This document shows positions 5,206-11,240 of a DNA stretch of 11,240 bases, piece by piece (the first letter of the stretch is position 1; each line of letters starts with the position of its first letter). The position numbers were made by a program, and so were the translations under genes. The notes under the pieces are model-generated. The model had not been told where the DNA came from. It ran no database searches and was given only the letters and a program-made list of their open reading frames with translations. Source of the DNA: Gammaproteobacteria bacterium (lineage in GTDB: Bacteria; Pseudomonadota; Gammaproteobacteria; PS1; Pseudothioglobaceae). Where the stretch lies: positions 1-11,240 of the forward strand of contig JAQRMT010000042.1 of assembly GCA_028599035.1 (NCBI GenBank), written 5' to 3'.

Positions 5206-7017
5206 TTGATTAATTCTCTAGTTGCTTATAAAGGCAAGTCCGCACGCATTGCTGATATTATTGCGAGCAAATTCGAGTTAGAATTTGCTGATGGCTCGTC
5301 GCTCAAGGTTCGAGAAAAGGACTTTCGATTTATTCATCCTGAATTTATCCAGATTAATGATGATTGTGCTTTGGCAGATTTTGCTGTATTGGCAGATTTT
5401 CAAGAAGAAACGCTGAGTTTACAGGATATTACCGAGTGGTTATTTGATGAATATACGGCTCAAAATGCTTGGTGTACTTGCTTATTAGTTGAGGACGGGC
5501 TGTATTTTTATTGGCAGAAAGATTTGGTGTTTGTGCGTCCTACAGCGCAAGTTGAAAGCGTGCAGGCGAAGCGAGATAGTGAGAAATTAGCGGCCGAAAG
5601 TTTAGCGCATTGTGTTGATAATCTGACTAAAAACACCTTTGATAAACAAGACGAGCCTTATCTAAAAGAGATTGCCAGAGTGGCACTTAATCAGTCAAAA
5701 ACTGCTAAGATTTTAAGTCATATTGGGGTGGAAAACTCCCCTGAAAGTGCTTATCAACTTTTACTAAAAATTAAATATTTTGCGCCGAGCTTTAACCCCT
5801 ATCCTGCGCGTTTTGATATTCCAAAAGATGAAGATATTGCCGTGGAAGTGCCGAGTATTGAGCGAGTTGATTTAACACATCTGTCTAGTTATGCAATTGA
5901 TAATGAAGGCTCGGATGATGCAGATGATGCGATTAGCATTGAGGGCGAGAGGCTGTGGGTGCATGTGGCAGATGTGGCAAATATTGTACCATCTGGCTCA
6001 GATTTGGATGAGTATGCACAGCAGCGAGGTGCTAATTTTTACCTGCCAGATGAGATTATTCATATGTTACCGACTTCGCTAACGGCTGCTAGTGCTTTGG
6101 GGGCGAGTGATAAATCTGATGCGTTGTCATTTAGTTTTGAATTTGATGGTGAAAACATCAACAATATTGAGGTGATGCAAAGTGTGATTAATGTGACTAA
6201 TACCACTTATGAGGAAGTTGATGAGATGTTGCAGGCGAATTCTAATGCTGATTTGACTAAGATTAAGGCGATTGGCGAGGCGCACAAAAAGTTCCGAGAC
6301 AGTAGTGGCTCTATTAACTTGCATCTGCCTAATGTGGATGTGAAATTTATCGATGGAAAAGCGTCAGTTATGCCACAAGCAAGTAGTCCAAGTAGAGATT
6401 TGGTGGCTGAAATGATGATTATGGCAGGGCGCACGATGGCACAATTTACCAGTGATAATCTAATTCCTGTGCCTTACGCATTGCAAGATGAGGGCGATTT
6501 TTCTGAGGAATTTTTAGCAAATAAGGATTCTTTGACGCTGAGTGAGTCGTTCCTAGCGATTAAGAATTTTAAGCGTTCTGCTACTTCGGTAAAGCCACTA
6601 TTGCATTATGGTTTGGGGCTGCCAGCCTATTTGCGAGTAACCAGCCCGATGCGGCGTTATTATGATTTGCTAGCACACCAGCAGATTGTTAATTTTATTA
6701 CCGACAAACCGATGTTGCCGGTCAGCCGAGTGAAGGAAATCATTGGCGCAGTGAATATGGCACTGGCAAGTGTTGGTAGGGTTAGCCGCTTTAGCGATGA
6801 TCATTTTAAGTGCGTGTTTTTAATGCAAAATCCACAATGGATGGGCACAGGCGTGGTGGTTGACATTCGTGGCGACAAGGCGTTGTTTATGATGCCTGAA
6901 ATTGGCATGATGACGCAGATTAAATTCAAAACCCTGCCTAAGCTTGACGAAGAAATACAGCTTCAGGTAAGTCGGGTTAATCTAGTGGACAAATCAGCGA
7001 ATTTCAAGGTAGTTTAA
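5206..7017 (+). CDS. RNase II-family (RNB domain) exoribonuclease, TTG start
   Basis: This is a 603-residue 3'-5' exoribonuclease of the RNB family. The catalytic metal-binding motif is complete: IDNEGSDDADDAI, with Asp232, 238, 240 and 241 at the positions of the four RNase II aspartates. A second hallmark is TSPMRRYYDLLAH at 479-491. The N-terminal ~60 residues look like a small beta-barrel, and the C-terminal ~55 (from GTGVVVDIRGDKALFMMP) like an S1-type RNA-binding end. It is distinct enough from E. coli rnb or rnr that I give no symbol. An in-frame TAA at 5194 leaves TTG (5206) as the best start (ATT at 5203 is the only alternative), with only a weak ribosome-binding site. It lies 13 bases after gcvH, so coupling is likely. 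Its 3' end overlaps lpxH (convergent) by 24 bases. Confidence 0.9.
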   Translation: MINSLVAYKGKSARIADIIASKFELEFADGSSLKVREKDFRFIHPEFIQINDDCALADFAVLADFQEETLSLQDITEWLFDEYTAQNAWCTCLLVEDGLYFYWQKDLVFVRPTAQVESVQAKRDSEKLAAESLAHCVDNLTKNTFDKQDEPYLKEIARVALNQSKTAKILSHIGVENSPESAYQLLLKIKYFAPSFNPYPARFDIPKDEDIAVEVPSIERVDLTHLSSYAIDNEGSDDADDAISIEGERLWVHVADVANIVPSGSDLDEYAQQRGANFYLPDEIIHMLPTSLTAASALGASDKSDALSFSFEFDGENINNIEVMQSVINVTNTTYEEVDEMLQANSNADLTKIKAIGEAHKKFRDSSGSINLHLPNVDVKFIDGKASVMPQASSPSRDLVAEMMIMAGRTMAQFTSDNLIPVPYALQDEGDFSEEFLANKDSLTLSESFLAIKNFKRSATSVKPLLHYGLGLPAYLRVTSPMRRYYDLLAHQQIVNFITDKPMLPVSRVKEIIGAVNMALASVGRVSRFSDDHFKCVFLMQNPQWMGTGVVVDIRGDKALFMMPEIGMMTQIKFKTLPKLDEEIQLQVSRVNLVDKSANFKVV

Positions 7018-7701
7018 CGCATCATTAATCGCAATAGCATTGCCCTGATTAACCTCCCAATCACCTAAAACGAAACGCGTGTATTGCTCGCTGTGGTGGG
7101 TGTTTTGTCGGTGTGTGTGTCCGTGAATAAGGTCTGCATTTGGATATTTTTGCATCAGTTTATCTGTTGTGTGTTGATTGATGTCCATAATTTCATGCGA
7201 TTTATATTGTTGCGCTTCAATACTTTTTTTGCGCAATTGTCCGCTGAGTTTTAGACGGGTTTTTTGTGGCAAGTGTAAGAAGATGAATTTAGTAATTGGG
7301 TGTTGCAGCACACTTTTTAACTGCTGATATGTTTCATCATCAGTGCAGAGTTCGTCGCCATGTATCAGTACATAATCTTTGTTGTTAGTTTCGAGCAAAT
7401 AAGGAGTATTGAGTAATACGCAGCCTGTTTGTCGGGCAAACTCTTCACCTAAAAGAAAGTCACGATTACCGCCAGTGATATAAACCTTGGTGGTACTGCT
7501 GAGTGTTTTTAGCGCCGAGATAACGCTTGGATAGACATTAATAGACAAATCATCGCCCAACCAAGTGTTGAATAAATCGCCTAAGATAAAAAGTTGGTTC
7601 GCTTTTGATGCCTGCTCTTGACAAAATTTGATGAACAGATTGGTTTTATCCACCTCACCGGAGATAAGGTGTAAATCTGCAATGAGTAATGTGTGAGCCA
7701 C
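6994..7701 (-). CDS. lpxH: UDP-2,3-diacylglucosamine diphosphatase
   Basis: This membrane-associated metallophosphoesterase of lipid A synthesis cleaves UDP-2,3-diacylglucosamine to lipid X and UMP. All calcineurin-like metal motifs are present: ADLHL (Asp9, His11), GDLFNTW (Asp42), GGNRDFL (Asn79, Arg80, Asp81), HGDELCTDD (His114) and HGHTHR (His193, His195, His197). At 235 residues the length is normal. The start is GTG, 8 bases after the stop of the upstream isomerase gene, with no clear Shine-Dalgarno site. The next Met is deep in the protein, so this start is the only sensible one, and translation probably depends on coupling to the isomerase gene. LpxH implies a lipid A-making, Gram-negative envelope. 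Confidence 0.95.
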   Translation of the reverse strand: MAHTLLIADLHLISGEVDKTNLFIKFCQEQASKANQLFILGDLFNTWLGDDLSINVYPSVISALKTLSSTTKVYITGGNRDFLLGEEFARQTGCVLLNTPYLLETNNKDYVLIHGDELCTDDETYQQLKSVLQHPITKFIFLHLPQKTRLKLSGQLRKKSIEAQQYKSHEIMDINQHTTDKLMQKYPNADLIHGHTHRQNTHHSEQYTRFVLGDWEVNQGNAIAINDALNYLEIR

Positions 7702-7709
7702 AGAACAGA

Positions 7710-8360
7710 TTATTTTTTAGCAGGTTTTTTGGTGCCTACTTTCTTCTTGGTGGGTTTTTTGGTAATGGTCTTTTTAGTGACTGCTTTCTTAGTGGCAGTT
7801 TTCTTAGTGGCAGTTTTCTTGGCAGTGGTTTTTTTTACAGTTGCTTTTTTGGTGGCTACTTTTTTAGCAACCGTTTTTTTAACGGTAGCCTTGTTAATAA
7901 CAACAACCTCATCTGGCACATCTGCGTGCATTCCTTGATGTCCAGTTTTTACAGTGTTGATTTTATCAACTATAGCATGTCCCTTTACCACCTCGCCAAA
8001 CACGCAATAGCCCCAACCATCTTGAGCAGGATAATCTAAAAAACTGTTGTCTGTGGTGTTGATAAAAAACTGTGAACTGGCCGAATGTGGCATCATTGTT
8101 CTGGCCATTGCCAATGTATATTTGGCGTTTTTTAAGCCATTTTTTGCCTCATTCTCAATTTCTGATTTGGTTGATTTTTCTTTCATATTTTCAGTAAGTC
8201 CACCCCCTTGAATCATAAAGTCTTTAATTACACGGTGGAAAATAGTGCCGTCGTAAAAGCCATTTTTAACATAATCAATAAAATTTTTGGCAGTTTTCGG
8301 TGCTTTCTTGGTATCAACTTCAATGCAAATTTTCCCCATGTTGGTTTCAAAAATAATCAT
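7710..8360 (-). CDS. Cyclophilin-type peptidyl-prolyl isomerase with Lys-rich repeat tail
   Basis: Residues 1-157 are a cyclophilin that interconverts cis and trans peptidyl-prolyl bonds. Motifs are FHRVIKDFMIQGG (41-53, with the catalytic Arg43), SASSQFFIN (93-101) and VFGEVVKG (120-127). There is no signal peptide, so it should be cytosolic, like PpiB. Residues 161-216 are a tail of 11 pentads, each KK plus three residues chosen mostly from A, T, V, with P and G near the end, plus a final K. Such tails occur in histone H1-like and other bacterial nucleic-acid-binding proteins and are not part of ordinary cyclophilins. The tail is encoded by 15-bp repeats. The gene leads a two-gene transcript with lpxH, from a -10 (TATAAT) on the minus strand at 8395-8390. 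A weak AGG precedes the ATG. Confidence 0.9.
   Translation of the reverse strand: MIIFETNMGKICIEVDTKKAPKTAKNFIDYVKNGFYDGTIFHRVIKDFMIQGGGLTENMKEKSTKSEIENEAKNGLKNAKYTLAMARTMMPHSASSQFFINTTDNSFLDYPAQDGWGYCVFGEVVKGHAIVDKINTVKTGHQGMHADVPDEVVVINKATVKKTVAKKVATKKATVKKTTAKKTATKKTATKKAVTKKTITKKPTKKKVGTKKPAKK
7713..7880. repeat. 15-bp repeat array encoding the KK-pentad tail
   Basis: The DNA for the isomerase tail is a degenerate 15-bp tandem array (11 units). Two adjacent units are identical: TTTCTTAGTGGCAGT at 7785-7799 and 7800-7814. Such an array can gain or lose units by slippage without breaking the frame. Confidence 0.85.
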
Positions 8361-8389
8361 TTTTAAGCCTGTTTAAATAAAAAATAGTA

Positions 8390-8395
8390 ATTATA
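8390..8395 (-). promoter_or_regulatory. -10 element for the isomerase-lpxH transcript
   Basis: TATAAT on the minus strand, about 30 bases before the isomerase start codon. No convincing -35 is visible 16-18 bases upstream. It faces away from the rplU promoter. Confidence 0.45.
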
Positions 8396-8430
8396 CGCAA
8401 AACTTAGTTTCATTAAACCCAGTGTTTAGG

Positions 8431-8436
8431 TATAAT
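8431..8436 (+). promoter_or_regulatory. rplU-rpmA promoter (-10 box)
   Basis: A perfect TATAAT is followed by a C-rich stretch (TGCCCCC) typical of growth-rate-controlled ribosomal promoters. The -35 (TTTCAT, 8408-8413) is poor. The leader before rplU would be about 25-30 bases. Confidence 0.65.
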
Positions 8437-8469
8437 TGCCCCCTTTTTAAGACATACAGAGATTTTATT

Positions 8470-8781
8470 ATGTACGCAGTTATTAAAACAGGTGGCCAGC
8501 AGTTTAAAGTAGCCGAAGGCGCAACTTTAAAGGTTGAAAAATTAGAGGTTGAACCAGGCAAGACAATTACTTTTGACGAAGTATTAATGGTTGCTGATGG
8601 TGACAATGTTCAAATTGGTGCACCTTTAGTTGCTAAGGCAACAGTTGAAGCAAAAGTGATTTCACAAGGTAAGGGTAAAAAAGTTCACATCCTTAAGTTC
8701 CGTCGTCGTAAGCACTCAATGAAACAACAAGGTCACAGACAGTTATTCACAGAAATAGAAATTACAAAAATTAAAGCTTAG
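8470..8781 (+). CDS. rplU: 50S ribosomal protein L21
   Basis: L21 binds 23S rRNA in the large subunit. The 103-residue sequence begins MYAVIKTGGQQFKV and contains GKKVHILKFRRRKHSMKQQGHRQ, both diagnostic. The ATG at 8470 gives the usual length; an earlier in-frame start at 8422 would add residues not found in L21 and lies within the promoter. An AGAG (8457-8460) is the only ribosome-binding-like site. rpmA follows after 11 bases, the conserved order. Confidence 0.97.
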   Translation: MYAVIKTGGQQFKVAEGATLKVEKLEVEPGKTITFDEVLMVADGDNVQIGAPLVAKATVEAKVISQGKGKKVHILKFRRRKHSMKQQGHRQLFTEIEITKIKA

Positions 8782-8792
8782 GAGAAAACACC

Positions 8793-9050
8793 ATGGCACA
8801 TAAAAAAGCAGGCGGTAGTACTAATAACGGCAGAGATTCAGAGTCAAAACGCCTTGGCGTAAAAAGATTTGGTGGTCAAGTTGTATTGGCTGGTAATATT
8901 TTAGTTCGTCAAAGAGGCACCAAATTCCATCCGGGTACAAATGTTCGTAAGGGCAAGGATGACACATTGTTTGCCATAGCAGATGGTAGAGTTATGTTTG
9001 CTAAAAAAGGTAAATTTATGCGTCAAACTGTTTCAATCGAAGCGGTATAG
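8793..9050 (+). CDS. rpmA: 50S ribosomal protein L27
   Basis: L27 is an 85-residue protein whose N-terminus reaches the peptidyl transferase centre. It begins MAHKKAGGSTNNGRDSESKRLGVKRFGGQ, the family signature, and contains VRQRGTKFHPGTNVRKGKDDTLFA. There is no N-terminal extension of the type that is cleaved in Firmicutes. The ribosome-binding site TAGGAG (8779-8784) overlaps the rplU stop, eight bases before the ATG. The gene ends in a strong terminator. The usual next gene, obgE, is not here. Confidence 0.97.
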   Translation: MAHKKAGGSTNNGRDSESKRLGVKRFGGQVVLAGNILVRQRGTKFHPGTNVRKGKDDTLFAIADGRVMFAKKGKFMRQTVSIEAV

Positions 9051-9072
9051 CGCTGAAAACAAGTTATTCAAG

Positions 9073-9095
9073 AAGCGCCTAATGGGCGCTTTTTT
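9073..9095 (+). terminator. Intrinsic terminator after rpmA
   Basis: AAGCGCC (9073-9079) pairs with GGCGCTT (9085-9091) around a five-base loop, followed by a T-run to 9095. It ends the rplU-rpmA transcript 40 bases before fabD, so fabD-fabG should have its own start; I see no clear promoter for it. Confidence 0.85.
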
Positions 9096-9134
9096 ATTGA
9101 TTAAAATAACGCCAATAATGGCAAAGGATTTATT

Positions 9135-10064
9135 ATGAAATATTCACTTATTTTCCCTGGTCAAGGCTCTCAATCTTTGGGTATGTTGTCAGAACTTGCT
9201 GAACATTTTCCGATAGTTAAAGAGACTTTTACCGAGGCAAGCGATGTGCTGGGTTTTGACCTTTGGCAATTAACGCAAGAAGACCAAGATGGACTTAATC
9301 AGACACAAAATACACAACCAGCAATGCTGGCAGCGGGTTATGCGACCTATCAGGTGCTGAATAGCGAAATGGATTTGTCGCCTATTTGTATGGCAGGACA
9401 TAGCTTAGGTGAATATACAGCGTTGGTTGCCGCAGGTGCGTTGAGGTTTAACGACGGGATTGAGTTAGTGCGTCAGCGTGCAGAGCTCATGCAATCCGCT
9501 GTGCCTGCTGGTGTGGGTGCAATGGCGGCTATTTTGGGCTTAGAAGATGAGACGGTGATCAAGGTTTGTGCTGATTATTCGGGTGAGGGAGTTGTTGAGG
9601 CAGTGAATTTTAATTCCCTTGGACAGGTCGTTATTGCAGGCAACAAAGAGGCTGTGGATATAACTTGTGAGGCAATGAAAGCGGCAGGCGCAAAGCGGGC
9701 AGTGACACTGCCTGTGAGTGTGCCATCACATTGTTCTTTAATGAATGATGCGGCGACTGTATTTGCAAATGCAGTGGAAAATGTGTCATTTAAGATAGGT
9801 GAGGTTGATGTGCTACATAATGTTGATGCAACAAAAGCGAGTAATGCGGGTGAAATGCGTGCTAAATTGGTGGCACAACTACACAAACCTGTATTATGGA
9901 CAGGCACGGTACAAACGATGGCCGACAGAGGCGTGGAAAAACTCATCGAATCAGGGCCAGGAAAAGTATTGACTGGCTTAACTCGTAGAATTGACAAATC
10001 ACTCAGTGCAAATGCTGTATTGGATTCAGCCAGTGTTGCAATAACTTTAAAGGAGATAAAATAA
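9135..10064 (+). CDS. fabD: Malonyl-CoA:ACP transacylase
   Basis: FabD moves malonyl from CoA to acyl carrier protein, giving the extender unit for type II fatty acid synthesis. The 309 residues include the FPGQGSQ loop (Gln10, oxyanion site), the nucleophile Ser90 in GHSLGEY, Arg115 (in LVRQRAELM) that binds the malonyl carboxylate, and the catalytic His199 in VPSHCSLM. These align with E. coli Gln11, Ser92, Arg117 and His201. AAGGA lies six bases before the ATG. The stop and the fabG start overlap as TAATG. The usual upstream partners fabH and plsX are absent; the gene instead follows the rpmA terminator. Confidence 0.96.
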   Translation: MKYSLIFPGQGSQSLGMLSELAEHFPIVKETFTEASDVLGFDLWQLTQEDQDGLNQTQNTQPAMLAAGYATYQVLNSEMDLSPICMAGHSLGEYTALVAAGALRFNDGIELVRQRAELMQSAVPAGVGAMAAILGLEDETVIKVCADYSGEGVVEAVNFNSLGQVVIAGNKEAVDITCEAMKAAGAKRAVTLPVSVPSHCSLMNDAATVFANAVENVSFKIGEVDVLHNVDATKASNAGEMRAKLVAQLHKPVLWTGTVQTMADRGVEKLIESGPGKVLTGLTRRIDKSLSANAVLDSASVAITLKEIK

Positions 10065-10810
10065 TGAATAATTTAGCAGGAAAAATCGTATTAATTACAG
10101 GCGCAAGCCGAGGTATTGGACAAGCCATTGCATTAACTTTAGGTGCTGCTGGTGCGACCGTCATTGGCACAGCGACTAGTGATAAAGGTGCGAGTGCGAT
10201 TAGTGCCACTTTAAAAGATAATAGTGTGGCAGGCACAGGTATGACACTTAATGTAACCAACAACGACCAAATTGCCGAGGTCATTAAGTCTATTGTTGAT
10301 ACCTATGGCACAGTTGATATTTTGGTTAATAACGCCGGTATTACCCGTGATAACCTGCTAATGCGTATGAAAGAAGATGAATGGGACGATATTATGAATA
10401 CCAATCTTGCCTCAGTTTACAAAATGTCCAAAGCGGTACTGCGTGCAATGATGAAAAAAAAGGCGGGGCGTATTATTTCTATTGCCTCTGTAGTTGGTGC
10501 GATGGGTAATGCAGGGCAGACCAACTATGCTGCCGCTAAGGCAGGCATTATGGGCTTTACTAAATCACTCGCCTGTGAAGTAGGTACTCGTGGCATTACC
10601 GTAAATGCCGTTGCCCCTGGTTTTATTGAAACAGATATGACCAGTGCACTGCCTAAAGAACAAAAAGAAACTTTGGCCAAACAAATCCCCATGGGTCGCC
10701 TTGGTACAGTTGATGAAATCGCCAACGCCGTGTTGTTTTTAGCGGGTGACGGTAGTAACTATATTACCGCACAAACGCTACATATTAATGGCGGCATGTA
10801 TACCGTTTAG
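10064..10810 (+). CDS. fabG: 3-oxoacyl-ACP reductase
   Basis: FabG is an NADPH-dependent short-chain dehydrogenase/reductase that reduces beta-ketoacyl-ACP in each elongation cycle. The 248-residue protein shows the nucleotide-binding TGASRGIG (12-19), NNAG (89-92), and the catalytic tetrad Asn114, Ser142, Tyr155, Lys159 (in SVVGAMGNAGQTNYAAAKAG). It ends with the family's usual INGGMY. It is translationally coupled to fabD (1-base overlap; AGGAG about nine bases before the ATG). The usual downstream acpP is missing; the transcript runs into a long hairpin. FabG rather than another reductase is supported by the fabD linkage and motif fit. Confidence 0.95.
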   Translation: MNNLAGKIVLITGASRGIGQAIALTLGAAGATVIGTATSDKGASAISATLKDNSVAGTGMTLNVTNNDQIAEVIKSIVDTYGTVDILVNNAGITRDNLLMRMKEDEWDDIMNTNLASVYKMSKAVLRAMMKKKAGRIISIASVVGAMGNAGQTNYAAAKAGIMGFTKSLACEVGTRGITVNAVAPGFIETDMTSALPKEQKETLAKQIPMGRLGTVDEIANAVLFLAGDGSNYITAQTLHINGGMYTV

Positions 10811-10833
10811 CCTCAGATTTTGTGAGAGTGGTG

Positions 10834-10877
10834 AAGGCAAGGCCTTCCCCAAAATAGCGTGGGGAAGGTCTTGCCTT
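10834..10877. terminator. Long hairpin between convergent genes
   Basis: A 17-bp stem (10834-10850 with 10861-10877) contains a single G-T mismatch and closes a 10-base loop. It lies between the fabG stop and the stop of the convergent gene, so a role in transcript ending or 3'-end protection is likely. There is no strong T-run on either side, and a dispersed palindromic repeat is the alternative. Confidence 0.6.
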
Positions 10878-10890
10878 TGGAAGATTTTAG

Positions 10891-11238
10891 TCAGTTTAAG
10901 AGTATTTTGATTTGTTGTGGGGGTAGGCAAATTTTGTCACTACAGGCTTGTAGATTTAGGGTGGCAGAGGTGAATTTTTGGTTTTTTAGGGAAAAATTAA
11001 GGCTGATTTCTCCGTCATATACGGCTAATTTTTCTTGACTAAAGCCTAAGTTGGTGAATTTTGCTTGGGGGTAATTGACTTCTTTTAAATTGTCGCTGTT
11101 AAGTTGGGTGGCAATTAGGTTTTTTTGTAGGACTTTGTCGGCGTTGATGTGCCAGCCTTTGGCAATATTAAGGGTGATTTTATTGTGGCGGGATTGAATT
11201 TTAATTCTGCCATCATAGACATAGACGGTGTTTGCTAG
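10891..11238 (-). CDS. Partial CDS ending in a DsbD-N-like (disulfide corrector) domain
   Basis: A minus-strand frame stays open for about 115 codons from the window edge to a TGA at 10891-10893; the start lies outside. The end reads DGEISLNFSLKNQKFTSATLNLQACSDKICLPPQQIKILLN. The 'L..QAC....C.PP' pattern is like the cysteine pair of the DsbD N-terminal domain, where two cysteines pass electrons to periplasmic proteins. Here the spacing is C-x4-C, against x5 in E. coli DsbD. In DsbD itself this domain is N-terminal, whereas here it ends the protein, so the gene is not a standard dsbD. It may be a periplasmic or thioredoxin-related protein with this domain at its end. Codon use shows no frame break. 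Confidence 0.55.
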   Translation of the reverse strand, partial: LANTVYVYDGRIKIQSRHNKITLNIAKGWHINADKVLQKNLIATQLNSDNLKEVNYPQAKFTNLGFSQEKLAVYDGEISLNFSLKNQKFTSATLNLQACSDKICLPPQQIKILLN

Positions 11239-11240
11239 AA

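Noticed and set aside
7689..8039. Plus-strand frames rich in Phe, Leu, Val and Gly opposite the isomerase
   Set aside because: They are the complement of the Lys-rich repeat tail; low complexity, with no start signal.
8422..8469. Upstream in-frame start for rplU (adds 16 residues)
   Set aside because: It lies across the TATAAT promoter and would add residues absent from L21 proteins; ATG at 8470 gives the standard N-terminus.
9575..9997. Minus-strand open frame opposite fabD
   Set aside because: Antisense shadow of a gene with all catalytic residues intact.
1..11240. CRISPR array
   Set aside because: No regularly spaced repeat of 24-40 bases with unique spacers; the only tandem array is the coding 15-bp repeat at 7713-7880.

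Overview
The window looks like part of the chromosome of an AT-rich gammaproteobacterium. The core genes (gcvT, gcvH, yciB, lpxH, rplU, rpmA, fabD, fabG) and the tRNA-Leu(UAA) all read as gammaproteobacterial. Gene content and style would suit a SUP05/Thioglobus-like sulfur oxidiser or a related mussel symbiont, but that narrower placement is inference from general resemblance only.

Positions 1 to about 2620 are accessory DNA beside the 3' end of a tRNA-Leu gene and look like a decayed genomic island. They hold a short gene remnant, a ParD/ParE toxin-antitoxin pair, a 5'-truncated N-6 DNA methylase on the minus strand, a RelE-like toxin with an HTH antitoxin in toxin-first order, an unidentified minus-strand C-terminal fragment, and the C-terminal end of a tyrosine recombinase pointing at the tRNA. 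Strong hairpins and inverted repeats separate the pieces. The ParE gene carries an in-frame A_AAA_AAC heptamer, and a -1 shift there gives a more ParE-like C-terminus.

Positions 2625 to 7017 are housekeeping. The tRNA-Leu lies on the minus strand and has divergent promoters at its upstream side. A tightly packed plus-strand series follows: a small membrane protein with a Cys-rich end (PP0621-like), yciB with an unusual Cys-containing insertion, gcvT, gcvH, and an RNase II-family exoribonuclease with a TTG start. gcvP is not next to gcvT-gcvH.

Positions 6994 to 8360 on the minus strand carry a cyclophilin-type peptidyl-prolyl isomerase followed by lpxH (lipid A synthesis). The isomerase has a 56-residue C-terminal tail of 'KK + three residues' repeats like those of histone H1-type proteins. 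This is the most unusual protein architecture in the window.

Positions 8390 to 10810 on the plus strand hold rplU-rpmA with its own promoter and terminator, then fabD-fabG (malonyl transfer to ACP and beta-ketoacyl-ACP reduction), without the usual fabH, plsX or acpP neighbours. After a long hairpin at 10834-10877, the window ends in the C-terminal part of a minus-strand gene whose visible end resembles the DsbD N-terminal (disulfide corrector) domain.

I found no wholly new multi-gene system. The best leads are the Lys-rich cyclophilin tail, the ParE frameshift site, and the fragment-built island at the tRNA.
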